DNA of 64,000 nt, from positions 5,208,001 to 5,272,000 of the forward strand of contig OZ245995.1 in assembly GCA_965230185.1 (NCBI GenBank), given 5' to 3'. Below, piece after piece: positions 1 to 9,100 of the stretch. Each line of letters opens with the position of its first letter. The first letter of the stretch is position 1. This DNA is from Motiliproteus sp965230185 (GTDB lineage Bacteria > Pseudomonadota > Gammaproteobacteria > Pseudomonadales > Balneatricaceae). A program made the position numbers and the translations under genes. The notes beneath the pieces were generated by a model. The model was not told the origin of the DNA. It ran no database searches and saw only the letters and a list, made by a program, of their open reading frames with translations.

Positions 1-1103
1 AACAGCGGAGCCACATCATGAGGTCCCGGGCTGGCTTCCGGATGGCCCTGGAAGCTGAATGCCGGTTTGTCGGTACGCTCGATCCCCTGTAGCGATCCGT
101 CGAACAGCGACTTGTGGGTGGCCCGGATGTTATCCGGCAGCGAGTCTTCGTCAACTGCGAAGCCGTGGTTCTGGCTGGTGATCATCACCACACCGCTGTC
201 GAGGTTCTGCACCGGGTGGTTAGCACCATGATGGCCGAACTTCATTTTCACCGTATTGGCGCCGCTGGCCAGTGACAGCAGCTGATGACCGAGACAGATA
301 CCAAAGACCGGTATGTTGGTTTCCAGAATCTCTTTGATGGCGCTGATCGCGTAATCGCAGGGCTCGGGATCGCCGGGGCCGTTGGACAGGAAGACGCCAT
401 CCGGATTCATGGCCAGCACTTCCGCTGCAGGCGTCTGAGCGGGTACCACGGTCAGCTTGCAACCACGCTCGATCAGCATCCGCAGGATGTTGCGCTTAAC
501 ACCGTAGTCGTAAGCCACAACGTGGAAAGGCTGATCCCCGGCGTTTCGATAACCCTCAACCAGATCCCAGGTAGACTCCTGCCACTCGTAGCTGCTGGCA
601 ACGGTCACCTCTTTCGCCAGATCCATCCCTTTCAGGCCCGGGAAAGCACCGGCCAGTTCCAGAGCCTTCGCTTCCGCGCCCTCTTCGGCGGCAGCGTCAC
701 CGGCCAGAATACAACCGTTCTGAGAGCCCTTCTCACGGAGAATGCGGGTCAGCCGGCGGGTGTCGATATCGGCGATGCCGATAATATTGTTGTCCTGCAG
801 ATAATCGCCCAGCGATTTCTGGTTGCGCCAGCTGCTGGCCAGCAGCGGCAGATCACGAATCACCAGACCGGCGGACCAGATCTGACCGGACTCTTCATCT
901 TCCTGGTTGGTACCGGTATTACCGATATGGGGATAAGTCAGGGTAACAATCTGGCGGGCATAGGAAGGATCGGTAAGAATTTCCTGATAACCGGTCATAG
1001 AGGTATTAAATACCACTTCACCACTCGTCTGCCCGTCGGCACCAATGGCTGTGCCCCTGAATATGCTACCGTCTGCCAAGGCCAGAATGGCTGGTTTAGT
1101 CAA
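1..1103 (-). CDS. carA: Carbamoyl-phosphate synthase small chain (partial)
   Basis: Glutaminase subunit that feeds ammonia to CarB for carbamoyl phosphate, the precursor of pyrimidines and arginine. Reading the minus strand from a TTG at 1103-1101 gives LTKPAILALADGSIFRGTAI, then the class I amidotransferase signature FGICLGHQ with the nucleophilic Cys, and GHPEASPGPHD near the left edge. About 367 codons are present, so only roughly the last ten residues are cut off. The TTG start is supported by a purine-rich GGGGGAAGG ribosome site just upstream. carB is expected beyond the left edge. The usual dapB-carA adjacency is interrupted here by an OmpA-family gene. Confidence 0.95.
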   Translation of the reverse strand, partial: MTKPAILALADGSIFRGTAIGADGQTSGEVVFNTSMTGYQEILTDPSYARQIVTLTYPHIGNTGTNQEDEESGQIWSAGLVIRDLPLLASSWRNQKSLGDYLQDNNIIGIADIDTRRLTRILREKGSQNGCILAGDAAAEEGAEAKALELAGAFPGLKGMDLAKEVTVASSYEWQESTWDLVEGYRNAGDQPFHVVAYDYGVKRNILRMLIERGCKLTVVPAQTPAAEVLAMNPDGVFLSNGPGDPEPCDYAISAIKEILETNIPVFGICLGHQLLSLASGANTVKMKFGHHGANHPVQNLDSGVVMITSQNHGFAVDEDSLPDNIRATHKSLFDGSLQGIERTDKPAFSFQGHPEASPGPHDVAPL

Positions 1104-1182
1104 TTTACCCTTCCCCCGCAAAATACATCGATGAACCCGGTTCCCGGTCCGGAAACTGTCCAAAACCGGGTCGCTATCTGCA

Positions 1183-1222
1183 AGAAAGCGGGATGCAAAA
1201 CAAGTTTCGCATCCCGCTTTCT
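1183..1222 (-). promoter_or_regulatory. Strong hairpin in the carA 5' leader
   Basis: A perfect 14-bp inverted repeat (arms 1183-1196 and 1209-1222, 12-nt loop) lies about 80 nt upstream of the carA start. On the carA strand a second, weaker inverted repeat follows (CCCGGTT at about 1165, AACCGGG at about 1140). There is no U-run directly after the first stem, so it is not a simple terminator. Leader-mediated attenuation of carAB is known in pseudomonads; its existence here is inference. Confidence 0.45.
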
Positions 1223-1344
1223 CTCAAATTTTCCTACTGGCCACTTTATGTCAGCCAAATTCGCTGCATACTACTAAAAATCTACCGACAAAGCTAGGCC
1301 GGCGACCCTCTCTCCCACTTCACCGCCAGGACTTTTGAGCAGAC

Positions 1345-1383
1345 TAAAAAAAACCGCCGAAGCAGACTTCGGCGGTTTTTTAT
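1345..1383 (-). terminator. Bidirectional intrinsic terminator after the OmpA-family gene
   Basis: The stem AACCGCCGAAG / CTTCGGCGGTT has a short loop and is flanked by A- and T-tracts on both sides. It lies about 45 nt past the stop codon of the OmpA-family gene and separates it from carA. Confidence 0.85.
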
Positions 1384-1425
1384 CAGTAACGACTCAGGCG
1401 TCGACAACGCCTGAACAGTTAAGCT

Positions 1426-2205
1426 TTACTTCTTAACCATACCTTTAACCACCGCGACGACGCGACGGTTTTCGCGACGGCCTTCGCTGGTGCTGTTGTC
1501 TGCGATCGGCTGGGTCTCACCAAAACCGTTGGCAACAACCCGGTTACTGCTGATGCCGTACTTAGAAACCAGTTCCCGGGCAACCGCATCGGCACGACGC
1601 TGGGACAGCTCCTGGTTGTAGGCCTCAGCACCGGTGCTGTCGGTGTGACCTTCGATATAAACCTTGGAACCTTCCGACTTCATCATAAAATCGGCAACAC
1701 GCTTGATATCGTTGTTGTAAGCCGAAGTGATTACATCGGAATTGGTGGCGAAGTTCACATTCAGGTTCACTTCCATCAGCACCATCGACTTGATTTCACA
1801 GCCCTTCGCATCGACCTTTGCACCCGCTACGGTGTTGGGGCACTGATCTTCGTAGTCAGCCACACCATCGCGGTCGCTGTCTTTCGGACAACCGTCGCGA
1901 TCGACAGGGGCGCCGGCCGGCGTGTTAGGGCAGTGATCCTTATCATCGGTTACGCCATCGCCATCGGCATCGCCGGGCATCGGCGCAGGCATGGCCATTT
2001 TCTTAATTTCGTCACAGCCTTCAATCTGTGAACCGGCATACCAGTCTTTACCCTTGACACACTCACCAATGCCGTCTTTAACGTAAACGCCTTTGGAATC
2101 ATGCCAGTAGACATCATGTTTCGGATCATCGGTCTGATGGGAAAAACCGGCTACCGGGACAGCGAACAACACTACGGCTGCTGACGCAATGATTACTTTC
2201 TTCAT
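1426..2205 (-). CDS. OmpA-family protein with thrombospondin type 3 repeats
   Basis: This 259-residue outer-membrane or periplasmic protein starts with a signal peptide (MKKVIIASAAVVLFAVPVAG). Residues about 75-140 carry Asp-rich calcium-binding thrombospondin type 3 repeats (DADGDGVTDDKDHCPNT, DSDRDGVADYEDQCPNT). The C-terminal half is an OmpA peptidoglycan-binding domain with YIEGHTDSTG, NQELSQRRADAV and NGFGETQPIADN. The N-terminal beta-barrel of true OmpA is missing; instead there is a short Cys-containing region. It is probably a cell-envelope anchor. It has its own terminator and a 247-bp upstream gap, so it is likely a single-gene unit inserted between dapB and carA. Specific role unknown. 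Confidence 0.85.
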   Translation of the reverse strand: MKKVIIASAAVVLFAVPVAGFSHQTDDPKHDVYWHDSKGVYVKDGIGECVKGKDWYAGSQIEGCDEIKKMAMPAPMPGDADGDGVTDDKDHCPNTPAGAPVDRDGCPKDSDRDGVADYEDQCPNTVAGAKVDAKGCEIKSMVLMEVNLNVNFATNSDVITSAYNNDIKRVADFMMKSEGSKVYIEGHTDSTGAEAYNQELSQRRADAVARELVSKYGISSNRVVANGFGETQPIADNSTSEGRRENRRVVAVVKGMVKK

Positions 2206-2452
2206 TCTTATCTCCTTGAAAAACGTAAATCCGGTACAGCATGATCCGAATCACAGCATAGTCTGACGGGGTCAACACCCGCTCAGTCTGTTAACGGGGA
2301 AGGATACAGCTCCATCCATTTGAATCAATAGTGTTTTCGGTATAGATGTTGCGGCTGCAAAAGTCCAACAAAACACGGCATGAAGGTCAATTTATTCGGA
2401 ACAAAACCGAAAACGGTCAGTTTCTGAACAGTCCGACGACTTCATCCCGAAC

Positions 2453-3256
2453 TCAGTTGAGTCCGAGCACATCCTGCATATCAAACAGCCCTTTCTCATA
2501 CTGATCCAGCCAGCTTGCCGCTCGCACGGCTCCTTTTGCGAAAGTCATCCGGCTGCTGGCCTTGTGGGTAATTTCAACCCGATCGCCTTCAGTGGCAAAA
2601 AGAACGGTATGATCACCGACGACATCACCGGCACGGATGGTCTCAAAGCCGATCTCTTTACGGGTTCGCGGACCGATCTGTCCCTCCCGGCCGTAGACCG
2701 CACACTCTTTGAGATCCCGCCCCAGTGCTTCGGCAACCACCTCGCCCAGACGCAGAGCAGTACCGGACGGAGAGTCCACCTTATGACGATGGTGTGTTTC
2801 GATCACCTCCACATCGTAGTCGTCACCTAATACTTCGGCGGCAAGCGCCAGAAGCTTAAGACAGACATTAACGCCGACACTCATATTCGGGGCAAAGACA
2901 ACCGCCGTTTCATCACCGGCAGCCGCGATCCGACTTTTCTGTTGGTCACTGAAGCCCGTTGTGCCGATGACCAGCTTCTTACCGGCCTGCTGACAGAGCT
3001 GAAGATTTGCCAGGGTCAGCTCGATGGTGGTGAAATCGATCAGCACATCAAAATCATCCAGCACCTCGGCCAGACTACCCACCGTTCTGACACCGATCTT
3101 ACCGGCACCGATCAGTTCTCCGATATCGGCGCCCAGCAGACTGCTGGAGGGATTAATAATCGCCGCCGTCAGCTCCACACCCTCGGCATCCAGTACCGCC
3201 TGCACCAGATTCTTGCCCATTCGTCCGGCCGCGCCGGTAATCGCTATACGTGTCAT
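2453..3256 (-). CDS. dapB: 4-hydroxy-tetrahydrodipicolinate reductase
   Basis: NAD(P)H-dependent reductase of the diaminopimelate/lysine pathway, cytosolic homotetramer. The 267 residues match the family's usual length. The N-terminal Rossmann motif is GAAGRMGKNL, and the catalytic/substrate motif is ETHHRHKVDSPSGTA with the His and Lys pair. It follows dnaJ by only 18 bp on the same strand, so it can be read through from the heat-shock operon. It is normally followed by carA; here an OmpA-family gene intervenes. Confidence 0.96.
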   Translation of the reverse strand: MTRIAITGAAGRMGKNLVQAVLDAEGVELTAAIINPSSSLLGADIGELIGAGKIGVRTVGSLAEVLDDFDVLIDFTTIELTLANLQLCQQAGKKLVIGTTGFSDQQKSRIAAAGDETAVVFAPNMSVGVNVCLKLLALAAEVLGDDYDVEVIETHHRHKVDSPSGTALRLGEVVAEALGRDLKECAVYGREGQIGPRTRKEIGFETIRAGDVVGDHTVLFATEGDRVEITHKASSRMTFAKGAVRAASWLDQYEKGLFDMQDVLGLN

Positions 3257-3274
3257 AGACTGGTCCCGATGCAG

Positions 3275-4402
3275 TTACATGTCTTCGAAGAATTTCTTCA
3301 CACCGTCGAAGAAACTGGTTTTCTTCGGCGAGTGCTTCTCATATTTCTCATCCAGGCTGGACTGGAATTCCCGCAGCAGGTCTTTCTGTTTGCGGCTCAG
3401 GTTAACCGGGGTTTCCACCATGATCCGGCAGAGCAGGTCGCCGGTGGCGCCACCCCGAACCGGTGATACCCCCTTACCGCGCAGTCGGAACATCTTGCCG
3501 CTCTGGGTTTCTGCCGGCACCTTAAGCTTGACCCGGCCATCCAGGGTCGGGACTTCCAGCTCGCCTCCCAGTGCCGCGTCAACAAAACTGACCGGTACTT
3601 CACAGTAGAGATTACGACCGTCACGCTCGAAGATGGCGTGATCCCGCACCGACACCTGAACAAACAGGTCGCCGGCCGGTCCGCCATGGACGCCCGCTTC
3701 CCCTTCACCGGCCAGGCGGATACGGTCACCGGTATCAACGCCGGCAGGAATTTTCACCGACAGCGTCTTGCTCTCTTCGACCCGACCACGACCGTGACAG
3801 TCATGACAGGGATCTTTGATAATCGAGCCTTCACCATGACAGGCGGGACAGGTCTGTTGCACGGAGAAGAAGCCCTGCTGCATCCGTACCTGACCAACAC
3901 CGCCGCAGGTACCACACTGCTGAGGTCTGGAACCGGCTTTAGCACCACTGCCGCTACAGGTGTTACAGGCCACCAGCGTCGGAATCCGAATCTGCTTCTC
4001 GACCCCTTTCACGGCCTCTTCAAGATCCATCTCCATGGTGTAGCGCAGGTCGGCACCACGCTGCACATGACTGCGACGGCCACCGCCGCCACCGCCGAAG
4101 ATATCTCCGAACACATCCCCGAAAATATCGCCGAAGCCACCGGCACCGCCACCAAAGCCACCGGCACCGCTGTTGGGGTCTACGCCGGCATGACCATACT
4201 GATCATAGGCCGCTTTTTTCTGAGAATCGGACAGAATTTCATAGGCTTCATTAACCTCTTTGAAGCTATCTTCCGCAGCTTTGTCGTCGGGGTTACGGTC
4301 GGGATGATACTTCATCGCCATGCGACGATAGGCTTTCTTGATATCCCGATCTGATGAATCTCTGGAGACCCCCAGAACCTCGTAATAATCTCTCTTGGAC
4401 AT
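3275..4402 (-). CDS. dnaJ: Chaperone DnaJ (Hsp40)
   Basis: Co-chaperone that delivers clients to DnaK and stimulates its ATPase. The 375-residue protein has the J domain with HPD (YHPDRNP, residues about 33-39) and a Gly-rich linker (GGFGGGAGGFGDIFGD). Four zinc-binding CxxCxGxG repeats follow (CNTCSGSG, CGTCGGVG, CPACHGEG, CHDCHGRG), and the two C-terminal beta-sandwich client domains complete the full type I architecture. It lies 164 bp downstream of dnaK, with a terminator-like hairpin in that gap that probably sets the DnaK:DnaJ ratio. Confidence 0.98.
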   Translation of the reverse strand: MSKRDYYEVLGVSRDSSDRDIKKAYRRMAMKYHPDRNPDDKAAEDSFKEVNEAYEILSDSQKKAAYDQYGHAGVDPNSGAGGFGGGAGGFGDIFGDVFGDIFGGGGGGRRSHVQRGADLRYTMEMDLEEAVKGVEKQIRIPTLVACNTCSGSGAKAGSRPQQCGTCGGVGQVRMQQGFFSVQQTCPACHGEGSIIKDPCHDCHGRGRVEESKTLSVKIPAGVDTGDRIRLAGEGEAGVHGGPAGDLFVQVSVRDHAIFERDGRNLYCEVPVSFVDAALGGELEVPTLDGRVKLKVPAETQSGKMFRLRGKGVSPVRGGATGDLLCRIMVETPVNLSRKQKDLLREFQSSLDEKYEKHSPKKTSFFDGVKKFFEDM

Positions 4403-4462
4403 GGCAGATTGTCTCAGTCAAACACCTGGCCGGCAGAACACCAGGTTGTGGCCTTTAAACGC

Positions 4463-4498
4463 AAAAACGGCAACGCGGGAAAAACCCCGCATTGCCGG
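4463..4498 (-). terminator. Attenuator-like hairpin between dnaK and dnaJ
   Basis: On the minus strand CGGCAATGCGGG pairs with CCCGCGTTGCCG (one G.T wobble) around a short T-rich loop, and TTTTTG follows. This is the form of an intrinsic terminator inside the dnaK-dnaJ gap. Because dnaJ needs read-through, it is best seen as a partial terminator or mRNA-stability element. Confidence 0.6.
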
Positions 4499-4566
4499 AT
4501 CAGACTCAGGCAACGCCCGCCTCCACTCAGAGTGGCGGGCACTGCCGGAAGCAACAGACGTGTCGA

Positions 4567-6489
4567 TTACTTCTTATCGTCCTTTACTTCTTCAAACTCA
4601 GCATCGACGGCGTCGTCAGCAGGCTGCGCTTCAGCGCCCGCTTCCGCAGCACCTTCCTGAGCCTGAGCGGCCTGCTCTGCATACATCTTCTGAGCAACCG
4701 GAGATACCGCTTCAGTCAGCGCCGTGGTTTTCGCTTCGATCACGTCCTTGTCGTCACCCTTCAGCGCTTCTTCGAGCTCGGCGATAGCGGCTTCGATAGC
4801 GGACTTCTCGTCAGCGGTCACCTTGTCACCGGCTTCCTCGATAGTCTTCTTGCTGGAGTGGATCATGCTGTCGGCGGTGTTACGCACCTGAATCATCTCT
4901 TCGAACTTGGCGTCTTCGGCAGAGTGAGCCTCAGCGTCAGCGACCATCTTCTCGATCTCATCGTCGGACAGACCGGAAGAAGCCTTGATCACTATGGACT
5001 GCTCTTTACCGGTAGCCTTGTCTTTAGCGGAGACATTGAGAATACCGTTAGCGTCCAGGTCGAAGCTGACTTCGATCTGAGGCATACCACGCGGGGCTGG
5101 CGGAATGTCGGCCAGATCAAAACGTCCCAGCGACTTGTTGGAAGAAGCCTGCTTACGCTCGCCCTGAACCACGTGGATAGTAACCGCGGTCTGGTTATCA
5201 TCGGCAGTGGAGAAGATCTGCGACTTCTTGGTCGGGATAGTGGTGTTCTTGTCGATCAGCGGAGTCGCAACGCCACCCATGGTTTCGATACCCAGAGTCA
5301 GCGGAGTCACGTCCAGCAGCAGAACGTCCTTAACATCACCGGACAGAACCGCGCCCTGAATGGCAGCACCCATGGCCACCGCTTCGTCAGGGTTAACGTC
5401 CTTACGGGCTTCTTTACCGAAGAATTCCTTAACCTTGTCCTGAACCAGCGGCATACGGGTCTGACCACCGACCAGGATAACGTCGTCAATCTCAGAAGCG
5501 GACAGATCAGCGTCTTTCAGAGCCTGAGCACAGGGAGACAGGGAGTTAACCACCAGCTCCTCAACCAGCGATTCCAGTTTGGCACGAGTCACTTTCACGT
5601 TCAGGTGCTTAGGACCGGTGGCATCGGCGGTGATATAAGGCAGGTTAACATCGGTCTGCTGACTGGAGGAGAGTTCTACCTTGGCTTTCTCGGCAGCTTC
5701 TTTCAGACGCTGCAGGGCCAGCGGGTCGTTGTGCAGATCGATACCGCTCTCTTTCTTGAACTCGGCGGCAAGATATTCGATCAGACGCAGGTCGAAATCC
5801 TCACCACCCAGGAAGGTGTCACCGTTGGTGGACAGCACTTCAAACTGATGCTCACCATCAACCTCAGCGATTTCGATGATGGAGATATCGAAAGTACCAC
5901 CCCCCAGGTCGTATACGGCTACGGTCCGGTCACCGGTCTTCTTGTCCATACCGTAAGCCAGGGCGGCAGCAGTAGGCTCGTTGATGATCCGCTTGACCTC
6001 GAGGCCGGCGATCTTACCGGCATCCTTGGTGGCCTGACGCTGGGAGTCGTTGAAGTAGGCCGGTACGGTGATAACCGCCTCGGTGATACCTTCACCCAGG
6101 TAGTCTTCAGCGGTCTTCTTCATCTTCTTGAGAATTTCGGCGGAGACCTGTGGCGGAGCCAGTTTCTGGTCCTTAGCGTTAACCCAGGCATCACCGTTGT
6201 CGGCTGCGATGATCTTATAAGGCACCATCTTGATGTCTTTCTGAACCACATCGTCTTTGAAACGACGACCGATCAGACGCTTGATGGCAAACAGCGTGTT
6301 GTCAGGGTTGGTCACTGCCTGGCGCTTGGCGGACTGGCCCACCAGAATCTCACTGTCATCGGTATAGGCGATGATCGAGGGGGTTGTACGATCACCTTCC
6401 GCATTCTCAATTACTTTGGTTTTATCGCCATCGAGAATAGCCACACATGAGTTGGTGGTCCCCAGGTCAATACCAATCACTTTACCCAT
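4567..6489 (-). CDS. dnaK: Chaperone DnaK (Hsp70)
   Basis: ATP-driven Hsp70 chaperone; DnaJ and GrpE are its partners and both are adjacent. The 640-residue protein has the N-terminal phosphate loop GIDLGTTNSCVA, the AVYDLGGGTFDISI signature, the ILVGGQTRMPLVQ signature and the DVTPLTLGIETMGG linker. The substrate-binding domain follows, with an acidic C-terminus ending EEVKDDKK close to the EEVKDKK tail of gammaproteobacterial DnaK. The long open frame on the opposite strand is a known artefact of dnaK codon structure. Confidence 0.99.
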   Translation of the reverse strand: MGKVIGIDLGTTNSCVAILDGDKTKVIENAEGDRTTPSIIAYTDDSEILVGQSAKRQAVTNPDNTLFAIKRLIGRRFKDDVVQKDIKMVPYKIIAADNGDAWVNAKDQKLAPPQVSAEILKKMKKTAEDYLGEGITEAVITVPAYFNDSQRQATKDAGKIAGLEVKRIINEPTAAALAYGMDKKTGDRTVAVYDLGGGTFDISIIEIAEVDGEHQFEVLSTNGDTFLGGEDFDLRLIEYLAAEFKKESGIDLHNDPLALQRLKEAAEKAKVELSSSQQTDVNLPYITADATGPKHLNVKVTRAKLESLVEELVVNSLSPCAQALKDADLSASEIDDVILVGGQTRMPLVQDKVKEFFGKEARKDVNPDEAVAMGAAIQGAVLSGDVKDVLLLDVTPLTLGIETMGGVATPLIDKNTTIPTKKSQIFSTADDNQTAVTIHVVQGERKQASSNKSLGRFDLADIPPAPRGMPQIEVSFDLDANGILNVSAKDKATGKEQSIVIKASSGLSDDEIEKMVADAEAHSAEDAKFEEMIQVRNTADSMIHSSKKTIEEAGDKVTADEKSAIEAAIAELEEALKGDDKDVIEAKTTALTEAVSPVAQKMYAEQAAQAQEGAAEAGAEAQPADDAVDAEFEEVKDDKK

Positions 6490-6587
6490 TTTACACTCCA
6501 GATCATCGTTCTGCGGTCAGGTGAAAGCCACCCAAATCCGCGATATTCGTAAGCTTTTTAACCTATATTGGTCTGATTTCTCAGGTT

Positions 6588-7205
6588 TCAAGCCTGTTCA
6601 TCAACTTTTGGCGCCGCTTCCGGTGCCGCCTTCGCGACCATCACCATGGCTGGACGAACCAGACGGCCGTTAAGCAGATAGCCTTTCTGCATCACATGCA
6701 GCACAGTGCCGGGCTCGACATCGTTGTTCTCAACCATCGACATGGCCTGATGATGCTGAGGGTCGAAAGGCTCGCCTTCGGGGCTGACCGCCTCGACATT
6801 AAATTTCTTCAGCGCCGCCATCATCATATTCAGGGTCATATCAACCCCTTCGCGGATCGCTTTGACGCCACTGTCATCGGACCCGGCTGACTCGATAGCG
6901 CGCTCCAGGCTGTCGACAACCGGCAACAGTTCCTCGGTAAACTTCTCCAGCGCATACTTACGCGCCTTCTCGACATCCTGCTCGGCGCGGCGACGGATAT
7001 TCTGAGATTCGGCTTTGGCACGCAGCACCTGCTCTTCAGCTTCTGCCAGCGCCTCCTGGACCTTCTGCAGATCATCCTGCAGCAAGGCATCGGAAGCTGC
7101 TTCTTCCACAGCGCCTTCAGCCCCGGTCACCACCTCGTCTTCAACCCCTACAGAATCCTTCGCCTCTTCCGGCTGCGCTTCCTGAGTTGCTTCTTTTTCC
7201 GCCAT
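6588..7205 (-). CDS. grpE: Nucleotide exchange factor GrpE
   Basis: Dimeric co-chaperone that releases ADP from DnaK. The 205 residues include an acidic, low-complexity N-terminus (about 45 residues), a long coiled-coil helix (LQKVQEALAEAEEQVLRAKAESQN) and a C-terminal beta domain with the family signature region (EAVSPEGEPFDPQHHQAM... VLHVMQKGYLLNGRLVRPAMV). It is the first gene of the grpE-dnaK-dnaJ-dapB run, 98 bp ahead of dnaK, with a sigma-32-like promoter immediately upstream. Confidence 0.97.
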   Translation of the reverse strand: MAEKEATQEAQPEEAKDSVGVEDEVVTGAEGAVEEAASDALLQDDLQKVQEALAEAEEQVLRAKAESQNIRRRAEQDVEKARKYALEKFTEELLPVVDSLERAIESAGSDDSGVKAIREGVDMTLNMMMAALKKFNVEAVSPEGEPFDPQHHQAMSMVENNDVEPGTVLHVMQKGYLLNGRLVRPAMVMVAKAAPEAAPKVDEQA

Positions 7206-7259
7206 GTATACCTCCCGATCCGGTCAGCAAATAAAGTTCAGTTCGCTTCTGAAACCCCT

Positions 7260-7288
7260 ATATGGGGATGGACATTGCCGATTCAACC
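7260..7288 (-). promoter_or_regulatory. Candidate sigma-32 heat-shock promoter for grpE-dnaK-dnaJ
   Basis: On the minus strand GGTTGAA (7288-7282) is followed after 14 nt by CCCCATAT (7267-7260). This closely fits the RpoH consensus (CTTGAAA, 11-16 nt, CCCCATNT), about 55 nt upstream of the grpE start. Confidence 0.75.
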
Positions 7289-7368
7289 CCGATTACAGAA
7301 CTGATCGTTAATTGTTCACCAGGATTCGAAAAACAGCGTCAGCGAAACTGGCAGCCTCCGAAAAACTA

Positions 7369-7384
7369 CTGTATAAATACACAG
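7369..7384 (+). promoter_or_regulatory. LexA (SOS) box upstream of recN
   Basis: CTGTATAAATACACAG is an exact match to the CTGT-N8-ACAG LexA operator, 24 nt upstream of the recN start codon. recN is a classic SOS gene in gammaproteobacteria. Confidence 0.85.
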
Positions 7385-7408
7385 ACCAACTGCACCGAGG
7401 GCAACGCT

Positions 7409-9067
7409 ATGCTGACGCAACTGAGCATTCGCAACTTCACTCTGATTGATCAGCTGGAGCTTGAGCTGGATCGCGGCATGACGGTGATCAGCGGTGAAAC
7501 CGGTGCCGGCAAATCGATCATGCTGGATGCCCTGGGGCTGACCCTGGGAGACCGGGCGGACTCCGATATGGTTCGCAGCGGCAGCGAACGCGCCGATATC
7601 AGCGCCTGCTTTGATATATCTGCTGTTCCGGCAGCAAGACACTGGCTGCAGCAGCAGGACCTCGACAACGGCGATGAGTGTCTGCTGCGACGGGTGATCG
7701 GCAGCAATGGTCGCTCCCGCGCCTGGATCAATGGCCATCCAGCCCCTCTGCAGAACCTTCGGGCACTGGGTGAACAACTGATCGACATCCATGGCCAGCA
7801 TGAGCACCAGCGGCTGCTGAAAAAGGAGACCCACCGCGAGCTGCTGGACGCCTACGGCAATACCACGCCCCTGGCCACCAGGGTCAGCAACCACTACCAG
7901 CACTGGCAGTCACTGCTGAAGCAGCTTAAGCAGATCCGGGAGCAGTCGGAGGCTCGCGACGCCCAGGTTCAGCTGCTGACCTATCAGGTGCAGGAACTTG
8001 ATCAGCTTGCGCCTCAGGAGGGAGAACTGCCGACCCTGGAAACGGAACAGAAACAGCTGACCAGCGCCTCGGAACTGCTGCAGAGCGGCGAAGCGGTGCG
8101 CCAGCTGACCACCGAAGCCGAAGAGGGCAGCTGCAGCGACCTGCTGAACCGATGCCTGCAGCAGCTGAGCCAGTTCAATATTGAGGCTCCGGAACTGCAG
8201 AGCGCACAGGAGATGCTGAATTCGGCACTGATTCAGGTCGAAGAAGCCTCTTCGGAGCTGGAGCACTACCTGTCCAGACTGGAGATCAATCCGCAACGAC
8301 TGGAGGAGGTGGAGGAACGACTCAGCACCCTCTATCAGGTTGCCCGCAAGCATCACAGTGATCCACAGGCCCTGCCCGAACTGCACCTTGACCTGGGTGA
8401 AAGACTGGCCGCACTGTCGATCTCCGATGAAGCGATCGAAGAACTGCAGACCAGCGCCACCGACGCCGAGCGACAGTTTATGTCGGCCGCGACGGAGCTC
8501 AGCAAAAAACGTCGCCGAACGGCGCAGAAACTTAACAAGCAGATCAATGAGCAGCTGCAACTTCTGGGAATGCCGGCCAGTCGTTTTGAGACCGGCATCA
8601 GCGAAAAAGCCCCCGGCCCGCAAGGCCTTGAAGAACCGGAGTTTCTGATCAGCACCATTCCCGGCCAGCCGCCACGATCGCTGCACCGGGTAGCGTCCGG
8701 CGGCGAATTGTCGCGGATCAGCCTGGCGATCCAGGTGGTCACCGCCCGCGTGTCCTCAACGCCGGTACTGGCCTTCGATGAAGTGGATGTCGGAATCGGC
8801 GGGGCCATCGCCGAAGTGGTAGGCAGATTGCTGCGTGACCTGGGTGAACACTGTCAGATTCTCTGTGTCACCCATCAGCCTCAGGTGGCTTCCCGGGGAC
8901 ATCAGCACCTCCACGTCAGCAAGCACAACGGCAGCAAAAGCAGCCACAGCCGGATCAACAGCCTCGACGGAGACCAGCGCATTCAGGAGGTCGCACGGAT
9001 GCTGGGTGGTATCGACATCACCCGACGCACCCTGGATCACGCCGAGGAGATGCTGGCACTGGAATAG
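7409..9067 (+). CDS. recN: DNA repair protein RecN
   Basis: SMC-like ATPase acting in recombinational repair of double-strand breaks. The start chosen is the ATG at 7409, giving MLTQLSIRNFTLIDQLELEL (552 residues, E. coli RecN is about 553). The open frame continues further upstream, but that would run through the LexA operator. Walker A is SGETGAGKSIMLDALG; the coiled-coil middle (residues about 150-380) is Gln/Leu-rich. The C-terminal signature is RVASGGELSRISLAIQ with Walker B VLAFDEVDVGIGG. A GAGG ribosome site lies 8 nt before the ATG. Expression is likely SOS-induced through the adjacent LexA box. A hairpin terminator follows. Confidence 0.97.
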   Translation: MLTQLSIRNFTLIDQLELELDRGMTVISGETGAGKSIMLDALGLTLGDRADSDMVRSGSERADISACFDISAVPAARHWLQQQDLDNGDECLLRRVIGSNGRSRAWINGHPAPLQNLRALGEQLIDIHGQHEHQRLLKKETHRELLDAYGNTTPLATRVSNHYQHWQSLLKQLKQIREQSEARDAQVQLLTYQVQELDQLAPQEGELPTLETEQKQLTSASELLQSGEAVRQLTTEAEEGSCSDLLNRCLQQLSQFNIEAPELQSAQEMLNSALIQVEEASSELEHYLSRLEINPQRLEEVEERLSTLYQVARKHHSDPQALPELHLDLGERLAALSISDEAIEELQTSATDAERQFMSAATELSKKRRRTAQKLNKQINEQLQLLGMPASRFETGISEKAPGPQGLEEPEFLISTIPGQPPRSLHRVASGGELSRISLAIQVVTARVSSTPVLAFDEVDVGIGGAIAEVVGRLLRDLGEHCQILCVTHQPQVASRGHQHLHVSKHNGSKSSHSRINSLDGDQRIQEVARMLGGIDITRRTLDHAEEMLALE

Positions 9068-9100
9068 CCCACAAATCTCCCTGTCGCTTCCACAGACAGC

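Noticed and set aside
285..1277. 330-codon plus-strand frame
   Set aside because: Antisense to carA, which is unmistakable on the minus strand. The frame runs on through the carA leader hairpin.
4492..6450. 652-codon open frame antisense to dnaK
   Set aside because: It lies opposite the whole of dnaK; this antisense frame is a recurrent artefact of dnaK codon use that has been misannotated in databases. No ribosome site and no independent evidence.
7262..7408. N-terminal extension of RecN
   Set aside because: The frame is open, but it would be translated from within the sigma-32 promoter and through the LexA box. The ATG at 7409 has a ribosome site and gives the family's length.
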